Below are positions 54,423 to 64,000 of a stretch of DNA of 64,000 nt, piece by piece. Origin of the DNA: Roseimaritima multifibrata (GTDB taxonomy: Bacteria > Planctomycetota > Planctomycetia > Pirellulales > Pirellulaceae). The notes below the pieces were generated by a model that was not told where the DNA came from, searched no databases, and saw nothing but the letters and a program-made list of their open reading frames with translations. The position numbers and the translations under genes are program-made. The DNA is taken from assembly GCF_007741495.1 (NCBI RefSeq), contig NZ_CP036262.1:4340001-4404000 (forward strand). Reading direction: 5' to 3'. The number at the start of each line of letters is the position of its first letter. Position 1 is the stretch's first letter.

Positions 54423-54803
54423 ATGGGAACGAAACGCTTGTTGGTCGTCGACGACGCCCTCTTCATGCGCAAACGCATTCGCGAGATCGCGGAAACCGCC
54501 GGTTGGGAAATCGCCGGTGAAGCCGAAGACGGCGAACAGGCCTTGGCAATCTATGAACAGACAAAACCGGACCTCGTCACCTTGGACATCGTGATGCCAA
54601 AACTGGACGGTGTGTCGACGCTGAAACAATTAATGCAGTTTGATCCGCAGGCACGCGTCGTTATGGTCAGCGCCGTGAATCAAAAACCAAAGCTGGCAGA
54701 ATGCATCGCGGCCGGTGCGATCGACTTCATCGTCAAACCGTTTGACAAAGCAGGGCTGCTCGCGTTCTTTGAAAAATCCCTTGCTGCCGATAACCAATCG
54801 TAG
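54423..54803 (+). CDS. cheY: CheY-like response regulator
   Basis: A single receiver domain of 126 residues from the ATG at 54423. The acidic pocket is Asp10-Asp11 (LLVVDDALF), the phosphoacceptor is Asp55 (LVTLDIVMP), and Ser83 and Lys105 (DFIVKPFDK) complete the active site. There is no output domain, as expected for a diffusible CheY. It should receive phosphate from the CheA encoded upstream and be reset by the CheC-like protein. It lies 22 bp after cheD and 10 bp before cheB. Confidence 0.95.
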   Translation: MGTKRLLVVDDALFMRKRIREIAETAGWEIAGEAEDGEQALAIYEQTKPDLVTLDIVMPKLDGVSTLKQLMQFDPQARVVMVSAVNQKPKLAECIAAGAIDFIVKPFDKAGLLAFFEKSLAADNQS

Positions 54804-54813
54804 GAAGCGTATT

Positions 54814-55896
54814 GTGAAATCCCGACCGACGAAAATTCTGGTGGTAGACGACTCGGCGTTATATCGCCAGTCGATCCAGAATGTATTGCGCGAATACGAA
54901 GGCGCACAAACGGTCGGCAGTGCCAAGAATGGCGTCGACGCTTTGGAAAAAATCGAACGATTGGATCCGGATCTATTGACCCTTGACGTTCAAATGCCCG
55001 ACATGAATGGCATTGAATTACTGCGTGAGATCAAACGCCGAAAACTTCGCCCCAAAGCAATCATGGTCAGCAGTTTTACCGCTGCAGGAACTCAAGTGAC
55101 CACGGATGCGTTAATGGAGGGAGCATTCGATTTTATTCTCAAACCATCCGGTAGCGATTCCGGCGCAAACCGCCAACAGCTTCAAGACGAACTACAGGAA
55201 AAGATCTCCGCTTTTCGCGAATCATCTGACACCGTTAGGACTTCGAAACGCGTCACCCGGCAACCCGTGGGCGACAATGGGTTGGCCGAAAAAGTACCGG
55301 CACCCAAATCCCCGTGCCGAGTAGTGGTCTTGGGCACGTCGACCGGTGGCCCCGTCGCGTTGAAGGCCCTCCTGCCGAAATTGCCCGCGGAGTTGCCAAT
55401 CCCCCTCCTGGTCGTTCAGCATATGCCGCCAACCTATACGCAGTCGTTAGCGGTACGTCTGAATTCGATCTGTGAATTGGAGGTCGTCGAAGCGACCAAC
55501 AACATGGAGGCCATCGCCGGTCGGGTGATCCTTGCCGCTGGCGGCCAGCAAATGAAACTGATCTCACGCGCCGGCCGTTTACTGGTTCAAGTAACCGACG
55601 CCCCCCCTGAAAACAGCGTGCGGCCATCGGTTGATTACACGCTTCGATCGACAGTCGAAGCCACGGGCGGAAATGCACTTGCTGTGATCATGACCGGCAT
55701 GGGCCGTGACGGGCTGGAAGGCTGTCGCGGGTTGAAGCAAGCTGGCGGGTACGTCTTCGCGCAAAATCAGTCTGATTGTGTCGTCTTTGGAATGCCCAAA
55801 GCCGTGATCGAACAAAACCTTGCCGACCGAACCTTGCCGCTTGCCAAGTTGGCACCCGCAATCGTCCGGCACATCAAACGCAGCCGCCGAGCTTAA
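54814..55896 (+). CDS. cheB: Chemotaxis methylesterase CheB
   Basis: A protein of 360 residues starting at a GTG preceded by AGGA; the ATG-initiated longer frame overlaps cheY by about 90 bp and is not used. An N-terminal receiver domain has Asp58 as phosphoacceptor (LLTLDVQMPDMNG). A linker leads to the methylesterase domain with the catalytic serine in VLGTSTGGPVALKALL (residues about 170-186), the histidine in VVQHMPPTYTQSLAVRLN, and the aspartate in IMTGMGRDGLEG. It removes methyl groups from the receptor, opposing CheR, and also acts as a deamidase in some bacteria. Confidence 0.96.
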   Translation: MKSRPTKILVVDDSALYRQSIQNVLREYEGAQTVGSAKNGVDALEKIERLDPDLLTLDVQMPDMNGIELLREIKRRKLRPKAIMVSSFTAAGTQVTTDALMEGAFDFILKPSGSDSGANRQQLQDELQEKISAFRESSDTVRTSKRVTRQPVGDNGLAEKVPAPKSPCRVVVLGTSTGGPVALKALLPKLPAELPIPLLVVQHMPPTYTQSLAVRLNSICELEVVEATNNMEAIAGRVILAAGGQQMKLISRAGRLLVQVTDAPPENSVRPSVDYTLRSTVEATGGNALAVIMTGMGRDGLEGCRGLKQAGGYVFAQNQSDCVVFGMPKAVIEQNLADRTLPLAKLAPAIVRHIKRSRRA

Positions 55897-55920
55897 AACA
55901 GGTCCTTAGGTTTAGTCATC

Positions 55921-57318
55921 ATGAACGATTCCTCACCACGTGCTTCTTTACTGATCGTCGAAGACAGCCGCATCCAAGCAAAAATCTTGTCGGACAAACT
56001 GCTGGAGGCGGGGTACCAGGTTCGCACCGCAGAAAACGGCCAGATCGGTTTGGAAATGATTCGTGAGCAACCACCAACGCTGGTGATCTCGGACATCGAA
56101 ATGCCCGTGATGAACGGCTACCAGTTGTGTCACGCGGTTAAGAACGATCCCGACCTGCGACGAATTCCGTTCATCTTGTTATCGACGTTGGCCGATGCCC
56201 AAGACATCATCAAGGGGCTGCACTGCGGCGCGGACAACTATGTCACCAAACCGTACGATCCCAAGTTCCTGATCTCGCGAGTCGCATCGCTGCTGGAAAC
56301 GCCGCTTGCCGAAGACGAAGAAGAACAGCAGCTGGATGTAACCCTCGGCGGCACCCAGTACACGGTGAAGGCTGGACGACAACAGGTCCTGAACCTGCTG
56401 GTCTCTACCTTTGAGAACGCGGTCGAGAAAAACCAGGAACTTGTCCGGACCAACGAAGAACTGACGGTCGCCAAAGAACAACTCACGCGTTGGAACGATC
56501 AACTGGAATCGTTGAACAATCAATTAGATTCTTCCAACCAACGCATGACCCGCGACTTGGACGCCGCGGCGAAAGTTCAACGATCGCTGTTGCCATCGTC
56601 CAACCCCAAAACGTCTCTCGTCAATTTCTCTTGGAAGTTCATCCCCTGTGATGAACTGGCCGGCGATTTCCTAAACTATTTCGCGTTGGATGAAGACCAT
56701 ATTGCGATCTACGTGGTCGACGTCAGCGGCCATGGAGTCGCGTCTTCATTGTTGTCGGTTACCATCGGTCGGTTGATGACCCCGCTGGTCTCTTCCTCGT
56801 CGCTGCTGGTCCAGTCAGACGGCAATGGCCAAACCCGGATTGTCCCGCCTCGAGAGGTCGCGTTCGAACTAAATCGACGCTTTCCAATGGAAGAGCAGAA
56901 CGAACTGTTCTTTACAATGTTATATGGCGTGCTGAAATTGAGCACGTTGGAACTTCAATACGTTTCGGCAGGCCATGACCCAATCGTTCATGTCCGCAAA
57001 GGCGAACTGCCCAAGATGTTGGAAGGGACCAACATGGCTATCGGATGGGTCGAAGATATGGAATACGACCAAGAAGCCGTGACGCTCGCTCCCGGCGACC
57101 GGCTTTATGCCTACTCCGATGGCGTTCCCGAAGCGATGGATGAAGGGCTGAATCAATTCTCGATGCAACAAATGATGGAGATGATTGAACTTGGTCAGTC
57201 GCAGTCTTTGGAACAAAGTGTGTCATTGCTTGAGAAATCGGTACAACGCTGGTGTGCAAAAAACGGCCCCAAAGACGATGTTTCAATCCTGGGACTAGAA
57301 ATCGCATCGGATTCCTAA
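55921..57318 (+). CDS. Response regulator with PP2C-type (SpoIIE/RsbU) phosphatase output
   Basis: A protein of 465 residues. The N-terminus is a receiver domain with phosphoacceptor Asp58 ([16 protein letters not shown]) and Lys (NYVTKPYDP). A coiled coil covers about residues 155-215 ([22 protein letters not shown] and so on). The C-terminal half is a PP2C-type SpoIIE phosphatase with the metal residues in [41 protein letters not shown] and [11 protein letters not shown]. Such proteins normally dephosphorylate an anti-sigma antagonist or another Ser/Thr-phosphorylated protein. It is the last gene of the operon, 25 bp after cheB, which makes it the likely output of the pathway. Confidence 0.94.
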   Translation: MNDSSPRASLLIVEDSRIQAKILSDKLLEAGYQVRTAENGQIGLEMIREQPPTLVISDIEMPVMNGYQLCHAVKNDPDLRRIPFILLSTLADAQDIIKGLHCGADNYVTKPYDPKFLISRVASLLETPLAEDEEEQQLDVTLGGTQYTVKAGRQQVLNLLVSTFENAVEKNQELVRTNEELTVAKEQLTRWNDQLESLNNQLDSSNQRMTRDLDAAAKVQRSLLPSSNPKTSLVNFSWKFIPCDELAGDFLNYFALDEDHIAIYVVDVSGHGVASSLLSVTIGRLMTPLVSSSSLLVQSDGNGQTRIVPPREVAFELNRRFPMEEQNELFFTMLYGVLKLSTLELQYVSAGHDPIVHVRKGELPKMLEGTNMAIGWVEDMEYDQEAVTLAPGDRLYAYSDGVPEAMDEGLNQFSMQQMMEMIELGQSQSLEQSVSLLEKSVQRWCAKNGPKDDVSILGLEIASDS

Positions 57319-57325
57319 AAAAAAC

Positions 57326-57402
57326 TCCCAACTCCCAACTCCCAACTCCCAACTCCCAACTCCCAACTCCCAACTCCCAACTCCCAACTCCCAACTCCCA
57401 AC
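57326..57402 (+). repeat. Heptamer tandem array (TCCCAAC x11)
   Basis: Eleven perfect copies of TCCCAAC and a partial twelfth copy start 8 bp after the receiver-phosphatase stop codon. The unit is the same as that in the array at 11124-11165. Confidence 0.97.
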
Positions 57403-57447
57403 TCCCACGAATCGCACAAAACAAGGCAAAGGCCCCCCCTACGTGTT

Positions 57448-60400
57448 ATGCTGAAACACGTCCACTCTCTATTTCCGATTTGTTCGGTGACACTCCTAAT
57501 GCTATCCGGAATGGTCTATCCAGCTACGCTGTTTCTCGTCTTGGTGTCGGCTGTTGCGTTCGCTGACGAACAGCAATTCAATCGGGACGTACGGCCCATC
57601 CTTTCCAATCACTGTTTCACCTGTCACGGACCGGATGCGGCGACTCGTGAAGGTGGACTGCGGCTCGATCAGCGGGACGCGGCGACGGCAACCAGTGATT
57701 CTGGGGAACGAGCGATCGTACCGGGTGACACGGACGCCAGCGAATTGATCCGGCGCATTACCTCGACCGATCCCGATGTACGAATGCCACCGGTCGATGG
57801 TCCAAAGCCGCTCGATGCAAAACAGATCGCCACGTTAACAAAGTGGATTGACGGTGGCGCCGCATATCAGTCTCACTGGGCGTTTGGCCCCGTCGTGGAA
57901 CCCGCCGTACCGAACATCGGGGACAGCCCCTGGCCGCGGAACGACATCGATCACTTCGTCCTCGCGCGGTTACGCGAAAACAGCTTGAAACCGGCCGACC
58001 AAGCCTCTCCTGAAACACTCATTCGCCGAGTCGCATTTGACCTAACCGGGTTACCGCCGACGGTTGAGGAAATCGAAAAATTCCTGACCGACCGATCGGA
58101 TCAAGCCTATGAAAACATGGTTGACCGATACCTCCAGTCGCCCGCGTACGGCGAGCACATGGCTCGCCATTGGTTGGACTTGGCTAGGTACGCGGACACA
58201 AACGGCTACCAATACGATACCGAACGCGAGCAATGGGTCTGGCGCGACTGGGTGATCGACGCCTACAACCGCAACATGCCGTTTGATCAATTCACGACGG
58301 AGCAGATCGCCGGCGACCTGCTACCAAATGCCACCGCCCAACAGAGGCTTGCGACAGGGTTCAACCGGAATCATGGCATCACGATCGAAGGAGGTATCAT
58401 CGATGAAGAATATCGAACCGAATACGTGATGGATCGAGTCACAACCACCGGCGCCGTCTGGTTGGGATTAACCGTCGGGTGTGCCCGTTGCCATGACCAC
58501 AAATACGACCCGATCTCTCAGCGTGAATTCTATCAGCTCTATTCATTCTTCAATCAAGTGCCCGAACGCGGGATGAAAGGATTCGCTCCCACCGAAAAAA
58601 TACCGTCGCCCCTTGCAGGGAATCGCCAACAACAATTGGAAGCGAAGCTTCGCAGATTGCAGGCGGAACTGGCTAAGCCCATCGATTGGGATTCTCACTT
58701 GGAACAATGGGCAGGACAGCTTGCTAATTCCCCCGGCAGCGGCTGGAACGTCCTGACGCCAAAAATCCTAAAGTCCTCTGCCGGATCAACGCTAACGCCA
58801 CTGGCCGACCATTCGATTCTTGCGGGCGGTGCGAACCCACGTCAGGACATTTATGACATCGGGTCGCAGACCGAAGTCGTCGGCATCACGGCGGTGCGAC
58901 TGGAAGCGTTAACGGATGACTCCCTTCCCGGCGGCGGCCCCGGACGCCATAGCAATTCAAATTTTGTCCTCAGCGAATTTGAACTGACCGCGGTATCGAC
59001 CGAGGATCCATCGAAAACGAAGGCAGTGAAATTCGTACGCGCGATCACGGATTACCAGCAAACGAATTACGAAGTTGCCAAAGCGATCAACGGGACGGTC
59101 GCCAACAATGATGGCTGGGCCGTGGACGGACCGTCTCGAAAAGAACCGGCGACCGCGATCTTTGTCGCTGAAAAGCCGTTCGGGTTCCCAGGTGGTACGG
59201 AACTGCGATTTCGCCTTCGTCATGAAGCCGGTTTCGCTACACACGGTATCGGCCGGACGCGGCTCTCCGTATCAACCGATCCGCAATCGGACCTGACCTT
59301 TCAGGGAATCCCTGCGGACATTCGGCGGATCGCTGCTACCAAGCAAGCCGCTCGATCGGCTGAAGATACCGCCAAGCTAAAAGATTACGTCGCTGCCCAC
59401 CACGATCCTCAAGAAGATCTGAAACAACGTATCGCTGCCATCCAACAGCAACAGGCGACCGCGTTTCCGGCGACGATGGTCATGCAGGACATGCCGAAAC
59501 CGCGTAAGACCCATCTACTGAACCGTGGCCAATACGATGCCCCTACCGACGAAGTCACGGCAAATGTTCCTGCCATCTTTCCATCGATGCCCCAAAATTC
59601 CGCCGCGAACCGCCTGGGTTTTGCCGAGTGGCTGGTCGATCCTTCGCATCCTCTGACCGCCCGCGTTGCGGTTAATCGTTATTGGCAACGGCTCTTCGGA
59701 ATGGGGTTGGTGAAAACGTCGGAAGACTTCGGAGTCCAAGGCTCGCTCCCCAGTCACCCGGAATTACTGGACTGGTTGGCGACCGAATTCGTTCGCAGCG
59801 GCTGGAATGTTAAACAGATCCAGCGTCTGATGATCACGTCAGCAACCTATCGGCAAACATCCCACGTCGGCGCTGCCGCTTATCAAGCCGATCCCGAAAA
59901 CCGATGGCTCGCCCGAGGCCCACGCATGCGGCTTGATGGCGAGGAACTTCGCGACGCAGCACTGCTTGCCAGCGGTCTGCTGGTGAATCAGGTGGGCGGA
60001 AAAAGCGTCTACCCTTACCAGCCTGCCGGGCTGTGGATGGAACTGAACAATCGGCCGGGTTATTCCAAAGAATACCCGCAAGGCAGTGGCGACGATCTCT
60101 ACCGCCGCAGCATCTATACTTTTTGGAAACGAACCGTACCGTCGCCGATGCTGAAGATTTTGGATGCTCCAGAACGTGAGCTCTGTACCATTCGCCGGTC
60201 GCGAACGAACACGCCGTCCCAAGCCCTTGTGCTACTGAACAGCCCTCAGTTCGTTGAAGCAGCCAGGCATCTAGGCGAGAGAATGATGAAACACGACGCC
60301 CAACGTCTTGAAGACAAACTGACCTTTGGGTTTCGACTTGTTACCGCTCGCGAGCCAACCGAACCCGAATTGACGGCCATCGTCGAAGCCTTTCATTTGG

Positions 60401-60558
60401 AACATCAGAAACTGGTTGCGTCCCCTGATTTGGCTCTAAAAATTCTGCAAGTGGGCGAATCTCCGTTCGATTCCACACTCGACACATCGCAGTTGGCCGC
60501 CTTCGCAAGTATTGCAAGCCTGTATCTGAACCTGGATGAAGCCATTACAAAAGGTTAA
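57448..60558 (+). CDS. Planctomycete cytochrome C / DUF1549 / DUF1553 protein (second copy)
   Basis: An exported protein of 1036 residues. A signal peptide occupies residues 1-39. The haem motif is CFTCH at 56-60 in the planctomycete cytochrome domain ([26 protein letters not shown]). DUF1549 follows ([20 protein letters not shown] to [24 protein letters not shown]). An insert of about 250 residues comes next, with [20 protein letters not shown] that looks like a discoidin-type beta-sandwich. DUF1553 then begins near [31 protein letters not shown]. It is longer than the first copy at 13256 because of the insert. It overlaps the DUF1501 gene by 1 bp (TAATG). Confidence 0.94.
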   Translation: MLKHVHSLFPICSVTLLMLSGMVYPATLFLVLVSAVAFADEQQFNRDVRPILSNHCFTCHGPDAATREGGLRLDQRDAATATSDSGERAIVPGDTDASELIRRITSTDPDVRMPPVDGPKPLDAKQIATLTKWIDGGAAYQSHWAFGPVVEPAVPNIGDSPWPRNDIDHFVLARLRENSLKPADQASPETLIRRVAFDLTGLPPTVEEIEKFLTDRSDQAYENMVDRYLQSPAYGEHMARHWLDLARYADTNGYQYDTEREQWVWRDWVIDAYNRNMPFDQFTTEQIAGDLLPNATAQQRLATGFNRNHGITIEGGIIDEEYRTEYVMDRVTTTGAVWLGLTVGCARCHDHKYDPISQREFYQLYSFFNQVPERGMKGFAPTEKIPSPLAGNRQQQLEAKLRRLQAELAKPIDWDSHLEQWAGQLANSPGSGWNVLTPKILKSSAGSTLTPLADHSILAGGANPRQDIYDIGSQTEVVGITAVRLEALTDDSLPGGGPGRHSNSNFVLSEFELTAVSTEDPSKTKAVKFVRAITDYQQTNYEVAKAINGTVANNDGWAVDGPSRKEPATAIFVAEKPFGFPGGTELRFRLRHEAGFATHGIGRTRLSVSTDPQSDLTFQGIPADIRRIAATKQAARSAEDTAKLKDYVAAHHDPQEDLKQRIAAIQQQQATAFPATMVMQDMPKPRKTHLLNRGQYDAPTDEVTANVPAIFPSMPQNSAANRLGFAEWLVDPSHPLTARVAVNRYWQRLFGMGLVKTSEDFGVQGSLPSHPELLDWLATEFVRSGWNVKQIQRLMITSATYRQTSHVGAAAYQADPENRWLARGPRMRLDGEELRDAALLASGLLVNQVGGKSVYPYQPAGLWMELNNRPGYSKEYPQGSGDDLYRRSIYTFWKRTVPSPMLKILDAPERELCTIRRSRTNTPSQALVLLNSPQFVEAARHLGERMMKHDAQRLEDKLTFGFRLVTAREPTEPELTAIVEAFHLEHQKLVASPDLALKILQVGESPFDSTLDTSQLAAFASIASLYLNLDEAITKG

Positions 60559-62012
60559 TGCACATGATGAGTCATCCAATCCAGGAATCCCAACTCCTGC
60601 AAACCCGACGACACTTCTTCGGACGTACCAGCACCGGTATCGGCGTTGCGGCGTTAGCCTCATTGATGAACACCGGCTCCGCCCACGGGGGACCGGGACC
60701 GGACGCACTCAGCCAGCTGTCGCAGATTGCTCCCAAGGCAAAGCGGGTCATTTACCTGCTGCAATCGGGAGCTCCTTCGCAGGTCGATCTGTTCGATTAT
60801 AAGCCTTCGCTGAACAAACTGGATCGAACGGAACTACCCGATAGCGTTCGCCAAGGACAGCGACTGACGGGGATGACCGCTGGCCAAAAGAACTTCACGG
60901 TCGTCAAATCTCCTTGGAAATTCCAGCAGCATGGACAATCGGGTGCATGGTTAAGTGAGCTGCTTCCGCACATGTCCAACGTTGTTGACGACATCTGCAT
61001 CATCCGATCGATGCATACCGAGGCGATCAATCACGATCCAGCGATCACCTTCTTCCAGTCGGGTAACCAGCAACCGGGCAGGCCGAGTATCGGTGCGTGG
61101 CTCAGCTATGGTTTGGGCAGTGAAACGCAAGATCTGCCTTCGTTTGTGGTCCTGCTAAGCAAGAACACCTTCCATCAAGCTCAGCCGCTTTACGATCGGC
61201 TTTGGGGCAGCGGCTTTCTGCCATCGAAATATCAAGGCGTGAAATTTCGCAGCCAGGGTGATCCGGTTTTGTACCTGAACGACCCCACCGGGCGGTCGAG
61301 CGCTGACCGCCGCATGATGCTTGACCGACTGGAAAATTTAAACCGAATGCACGAAGCGGCCATCGGCGATCCAGAAATTTCTTCTCGTATCGCTCAATAC
61401 GAAATGGCTTATCGGATGCAGACATCGGTCCCCGATTTGGCCGACACATCTGACGAACCCGCCAGCACGTTTGACCTATACGGTGAAGATGCCAAGCAAC
61501 CCGGCTCGCATGCTTCGAATTGCCTGCTTGCCCGTCGGCTTGCCGAACGGGGCGTCCGTTTCATTCAGGTCTTTCATCGCGGCTGGGACCATCACAGCAA
61601 CGTCCAGAAATACCTACCGACTCTCGCAAAAGAAACCGACCAGGGCTCCGCCGCGTTGATTCAAGATCTGAAACAACGTGGGATGCTAGATGAAACGCTT
61701 GTTATCTGGGCGGGTGAATTCGGCCGCACGGTTTACTCGCAAGGCAATCCTGACACCTTTGGTCGCGATCACCATCCTCGCTGTTTCTCCATTTGGATGG
61801 CAGGCGGAGGCATCAAGCCGGGCATCCGGTACGGCCAGACAGACGACTACTGCTACAACATCACAGAAAACCCTGTCCATGTTCACGACTTCCACGCCAC
61901 GTTACTGCACTGCCTAGGAATCGACCACGAAAAACTCACCTACCGTTTCCAAGGGCGTGATTACCGTCTAACGGATGTCCACGGAAACGTGGTCCACAAC
62001 ATTTTGACGTAA
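60558..62012 (+). CDS. DUF1501 protein, Tat-exported (second copy)
   Basis: A protein of 484 residues whose ATG overlaps the stop codon of the preceding gene. The twin-arginine leader is LLQTRRHFFGRTSTGIGVAALASL (residues about 13-37). The body has YLLQSGAPSQVDLFDYKP, SMHTEAINHDPAITFFQSGNQQPGRPSIGAWLSYGLG, FHRGWDHHSNVQKYLP, and WAGEFGRTVYSQGNPDTFGRDHHPRC, all matching the first DUF1501 protein at 16107. A further ATG within the first four codons is possible as start. Its partner gene upstream suggests a two-component exported system of unknown reaction. Confidence 0.94.
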   Translation: MHMMSHPIQESQLLQTRRHFFGRTSTGIGVAALASLMNTGSAHGGPGPDALSQLSQIAPKAKRVIYLLQSGAPSQVDLFDYKPSLNKLDRTELPDSVRQGQRLTGMTAGQKNFTVVKSPWKFQQHGQSGAWLSELLPHMSNVVDDICIIRSMHTEAINHDPAITFFQSGNQQPGRPSIGAWLSYGLGSETQDLPSFVVLLSKNTFHQAQPLYDRLWGSGFLPSKYQGVKFRSQGDPVLYLNDPTGRSSADRRMMLDRLENLNRMHEAAIGDPEISSRIAQYEMAYRMQTSVPDLADTSDEPASTFDLYGEDAKQPGSHASNCLLARRLAERGVRFIQVFHRGWDHHSNVQKYLPTLAKETDQGSAALIQDLKQRGMLDETLVIWAGEFGRTVYSQGNPDTFGRDHHPRCFSIWMAGGGIKPGIRYGQTDDYCYNITENPVHVHDFHATLLHCLGIDHEKLTYRFQGRDYRLTDVHGNVVHNILT

Positions 62013-62029
62013 CATCCCCTATTGATTTG

Positions 62030-62060
62030 TGTCACCTTTCGCAAGGAACGTGAGGGATAG
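62030..62060 (-). repeat. Dispersed intergenic repeat, diverged copy
   Basis: On the minus strand this stretch reads CCCTCACGTTCCTTGCGAAA followed by GGTGACAC, which corresponds to the TTCACGTYCCGAGCGAWAGG core of the copies at 33031 and 45645. It lies just after the second DUF1501 gene. Confidence 0.55.
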
Positions 62061-62194
62061 CGGTCGCGTTTTGTCGGCCTCCGACCTGCCACGTGCCTTC
62101 TAAATACGCTGATCCCACGGCATTGCGATTTCAGCTTGTTGGAATGCCATTTGTTATTTTCAGGTTCCGCATTTGAAACGCAGGAATTCCAAGC

Positions 62195-62599
62195 GTGAAC
62201 TATGCCATCGAACCTGATCTTCAGACAGCAGAGTTCATTGATATTCTTCGCCGATCGACGCTGGCCGAAAGGCGACCGATGGACGATGCAGATCACCTTG
62301 CGCAGATGCTTTCAGGAGCGGACCTAATCGCCACGGCGCGCGATGAAAACGGGAAACTTGTCGGTCTGGCCCGCGCGATCACCGATTTTGCTTACTGCAC
62401 CTATCTATCGGACTTGGCGGTTGATGTCGCTTCGCAAGGATTGGGAATCGGCCGCCAACTGATCCAATTGATTCATCAAAAGGCAGGCCTGAATACGAGG
62501 TTGATTCTGCTAGCGGCTCCGGCTGCCCAAAGCTATTACCCGCATATTGGCATGGAAAAGCATGAATCGTGCTGGATGATTCCACCGCAAGGTCTCTAA
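62195..62599 (+). CDS. Small GNAT acetyltransferase
   Basis: A protein of 134 residues starting with GTG at 62195, with AGGA about 9 bp upstream. It is a compact GNAT: GADLIATARDENGKLVGLARAITDF, TYLSDLAVDVASQGLGIGRQLIQLIHQKAG with the acetyl-CoA loop QGLGIG, and ILLAAPAAQSYYPHIGMEKHESCW. The substrate cannot be deduced. It stands alone between the second DUF1501 gene and a minus-strand small gene. Confidence 0.88.
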   Translation: MNYAIEPDLQTAEFIDILRRSTLAERRPMDDADHLAQMLSGADLIATARDENGKLVGLARAITDFAYCTYLSDLAVDVASQGLGIGRQLIQLIHQKAGLNTRLILLAAPAAQSYYPHIGMEKHESCWMIPPQGL

Positions 62600-62635
62600 T
62601 AAATCTGACGGTGCTTTTGCCGGTAGGAATCGGTC

Positions 62636-63013
62636 CTACTTTTTCCGCTTTTTCATTTGCTTCCAAAGCTGCTGACCAATTGTTTTATCGAGCCTCGCCA
62701 GTTGTTGCTGCCTTGTGTCGAAAGCGATCAAGCTTCCTTTAGGACGTTTTGCGTAGACGAATGGCAAGCAGACGGCAACGACACGGTGCGGCTCCCCCTT
62801 TTCACGAGGCAAGTACCGCGACCGGACCGGCTCGTCCACCGACAGCGAAACGCTTGAGCAGCTCCAAAGAAACGACGGGATTTCGATGATCTCGCTAAGG
62901 ATCGTGACGTAATCACCTCTAGCAATGTCTTCGCCCGCGACTCGCATGGCAACGGTCAGCCCAATTTTCGAACTCTTTACGGAACTGGTTTTGGTTTTGA
63001 TTTTGGTCTTCAT
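62636..63013 (-). CDS. Small basic protein, conserved-looking hypothetical
   Basis: A protein of 125 residues. The N-terminus and the C-terminus (KQMKKRKK) are strongly lysine-rich. The central part reads GLTVAMRVAGEDIARGDYVTILSEIIEIPSFLW and HRVVAVCLPFVYAKRPKGSLIAFDTRQQQLARLD, with a hydrophobic and charged pattern consistent with a folded beta-rich protein. No family was recognised. The coding call rests on the length, the composition and the ordinary codon use rather than on a known domain. Confidence 0.6.
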   Translation of the reverse strand: MKTKIKTKTSSVKSSKIGLTVAMRVAGEDIARGDYVTILSEIIEIPSFLWSCSSVSLSVDEPVRSRYLPREKGEPHRVVAVCLPFVYAKRPKGSLIAFDTRQQQLARLDKTIGQQLWKQMKKRKK

Positions 63014-63375
63014 GATTCCGCGATCGGTGCAGGAATAATTTGGTTCGGTGCGTTCAAGGATCAGCGGCGATCCGGTGACTCATGACCAGGCATCAGCGCA
63101 AATCCGAACACACAGAATTCGATTCTCTCTCGACGAAGATAAAACAACTAACGAAGCGCAGTAATCAGGAGGCCTAATAACAGAAAGCCACACGCCAATT
63201 CGTCAGCGGATCCATCAAGTGGATTGTGAAGAAAGAAGGCCAAAAGCAGAGATTGGTTCACGCTAAAGCAACGCTTTTCGTAAAATCAAGCGTCACAGGA
63301 CTAAACCGGCGGCAGTAGCTGTAGCTCAGGCTGCCGGCCTGAAGAGTGAACTGCAGGCTGCCAGCCTGCATTACG
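63014..63375. other. Intergenic stretch with paired palindromes
   Basis: No gene is supported in these 362 bp. The palindromes CAGGCTGCCGGCCTG (63328-63342) and GCAGGCTGCCAGCCTGC (63353-63369) lie next to the stop codon of the universal stress protein gene and resemble those at 17545-17613. They could act as its terminator on the minus strand. Confidence 0.6.
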
Positions 63376-63861
63376 TTAGCGCAGAACGAGAACAGGGCAG
63401 TGGGCGGAGCGTACGACGTGTTCGGCGACGGAACCGATCAGCAAGCGTTTGATGCCGGTTCGACCGTGTGACGGCATAACGATCAACTCGACACCGTTTT
63501 GCGATGCAAATTCAACGATCCCGATCGTCGGCGCGTCGACGACGGCCGCAAAATGAACGCCCACACAATCGGATTTCTCAAACAGATCCTGCATCGCTTG
63601 AAGTGCCTTCTTCCGATTCGCTTCGTCGATCTCATTGGCGCCCTCTATGTTTGCCAAAGAATTCCCCAGTTCCCCGGCGAGTTCATAACCACCGTTATCG
63701 TCAAACCCGTGAAGCTGAGCAGGGTCGATGACATGCAGTACCGTCACTTGCTCATTTCTACTTGCGATCTTGCAAGCGGTCTCAACGGCCCCAGCAGAGA
63801 AGTCTGAAAAATCAAAAGGGACGACGATCTTTGTTTTGGCAAAATAGTTTGTTTCAGCCAT
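63376..63861 (-). CDS. Universal stress protein (UspA family)
   Basis: A protein of 161 residues with one Usp domain. It starts KIVVPFDFSDFSAGAVETACKIA and ends with the ATP-binding loop GRTGIKRLLIGSVAEHVVRSAHCPVLVL, which fits the G-2x-G-9x-G-S pattern of ATP-binding members. The middle contains VTVLHVIDPAQLHGFDD and NGVELIVMPSHGRTG. Proteins of this family bind ATP and support survival under stress. The 139 bp to the window edge hold its leader region. Confidence 0.94.
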   Translation of the reverse strand: MAETNYFAKTKIVVPFDFSDFSAGAVETACKIASRNEQVTVLHVIDPAQLHGFDDNGGYELAGELGNSLANIEGANEIDEANRKKALQAMQDLFEKSDCVGVHFAAVVDAPTIGIVEFASQNGVELIVMPSHGRTGIKRLLIGSVAEHVVRSAHCPVLVLR

Positions 63862-64000
63862 TTCTTGTTCCGTCCGAGATCTTTGGGGAATGTATCCATG
63901 CCGACTGCCTACCGAACATACATTATCGAATCTTCTCGCGAGAGAATCACGAGAATCTTTACTCCGTCCGTCCGCTTGACCAGCGGAAAGCCAGAAGCAG

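Overview
The window reads as chromosomal DNA of a planctomycete, most likely a Rhodopirellula-like member of the Pirellulaceae. The evidence is the set of families it carries: two pairs of planctomycete cytochrome/DUF1549/DUF1553 proteins with DUF1501 proteins, sulfatases, DUF1080 proteins, several exported Gfo/Idh/MocA proteins, and many twin-arginine leaders of the RRxF type. Moderate GC and intergenic DNA full of short tandem repeats and palindromes fit the same picture. No rRNA, tRNA, CRISPR array, prophage or transposase gene was seen.

Region 1 (1-12.5 kb, all plus strand) is a coherent sulfide/persulfide and respiratory island. It holds the rhodanese end of a truncated gene, a DUF1641 protein, a type II sulfide:quinone oxidoreductase, a di-haem cytochrome c peroxidase, a bacterioferritin-like protein without the haem methionine, a CoA-disulfide reductase/rhodanese fusion, an exported DsrE protein, and cytochrome bd oxidase (cydAB). 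An ICMT-like methyltransferase, a TspO homologue and a SEC-C protein follow. SQR would feed electrons to quinone, the bd oxidase would re-oxidise quinol, and the rhodanese and persulfide-reductase proteins would handle sulfane sulfur.

Region 2 (12.5-22.6 kb) has an inverted-repeat element, the first PSCyt/DUF1501 pair, and an ECF42-type sigma factor followed by its typical partners: three YCII (DGPF) units, VOC/PhnB-like proteins and a DoxX protein. A promoter-like TGTCGA-17 bp-CGAC element precedes the first YCII gene. A cassette with hexamer-repeat inverted arms and a four-helix-bundle (S23-type) gene interrupts the run.

Region 3 (22.7-46.9 kb) is transport and glycan-related: a sodium:solute symporter, three Gfo/Idh/MocA proteins, an LmbE-type deacetylase, a double GNAT protein, an Nramp-fold transporter lacking the metal-binding motif, a double DUF1080 protein, a beta-propeller protein, a clan GH-A-like hydrolase, a tandem alpha/beta hydrolase, two sulfatases, an esterase and an unknown exported protein.

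Region 4 (47.5-57.3 kb) is a complete chemosensory operon: cheW, a soluble PAS-PAS receptor, cheR, cheA, a CheC-like gene, cheD, cheY, cheB and a receiver-PP2C phosphatase. Several genes overlap by 4 bp. No flagellar or pilus gene is in the window.

Region 5 (57.3-64 kb) has the second PSCyt/DUF1501 pair, a small GNAT protein, a small basic hypothetical protein and a universal stress protein. Intergenic repeats recur throughout: the same TCCCAAC heptamer array occurs 46 kb apart, and one dispersed element appears in at least five places.
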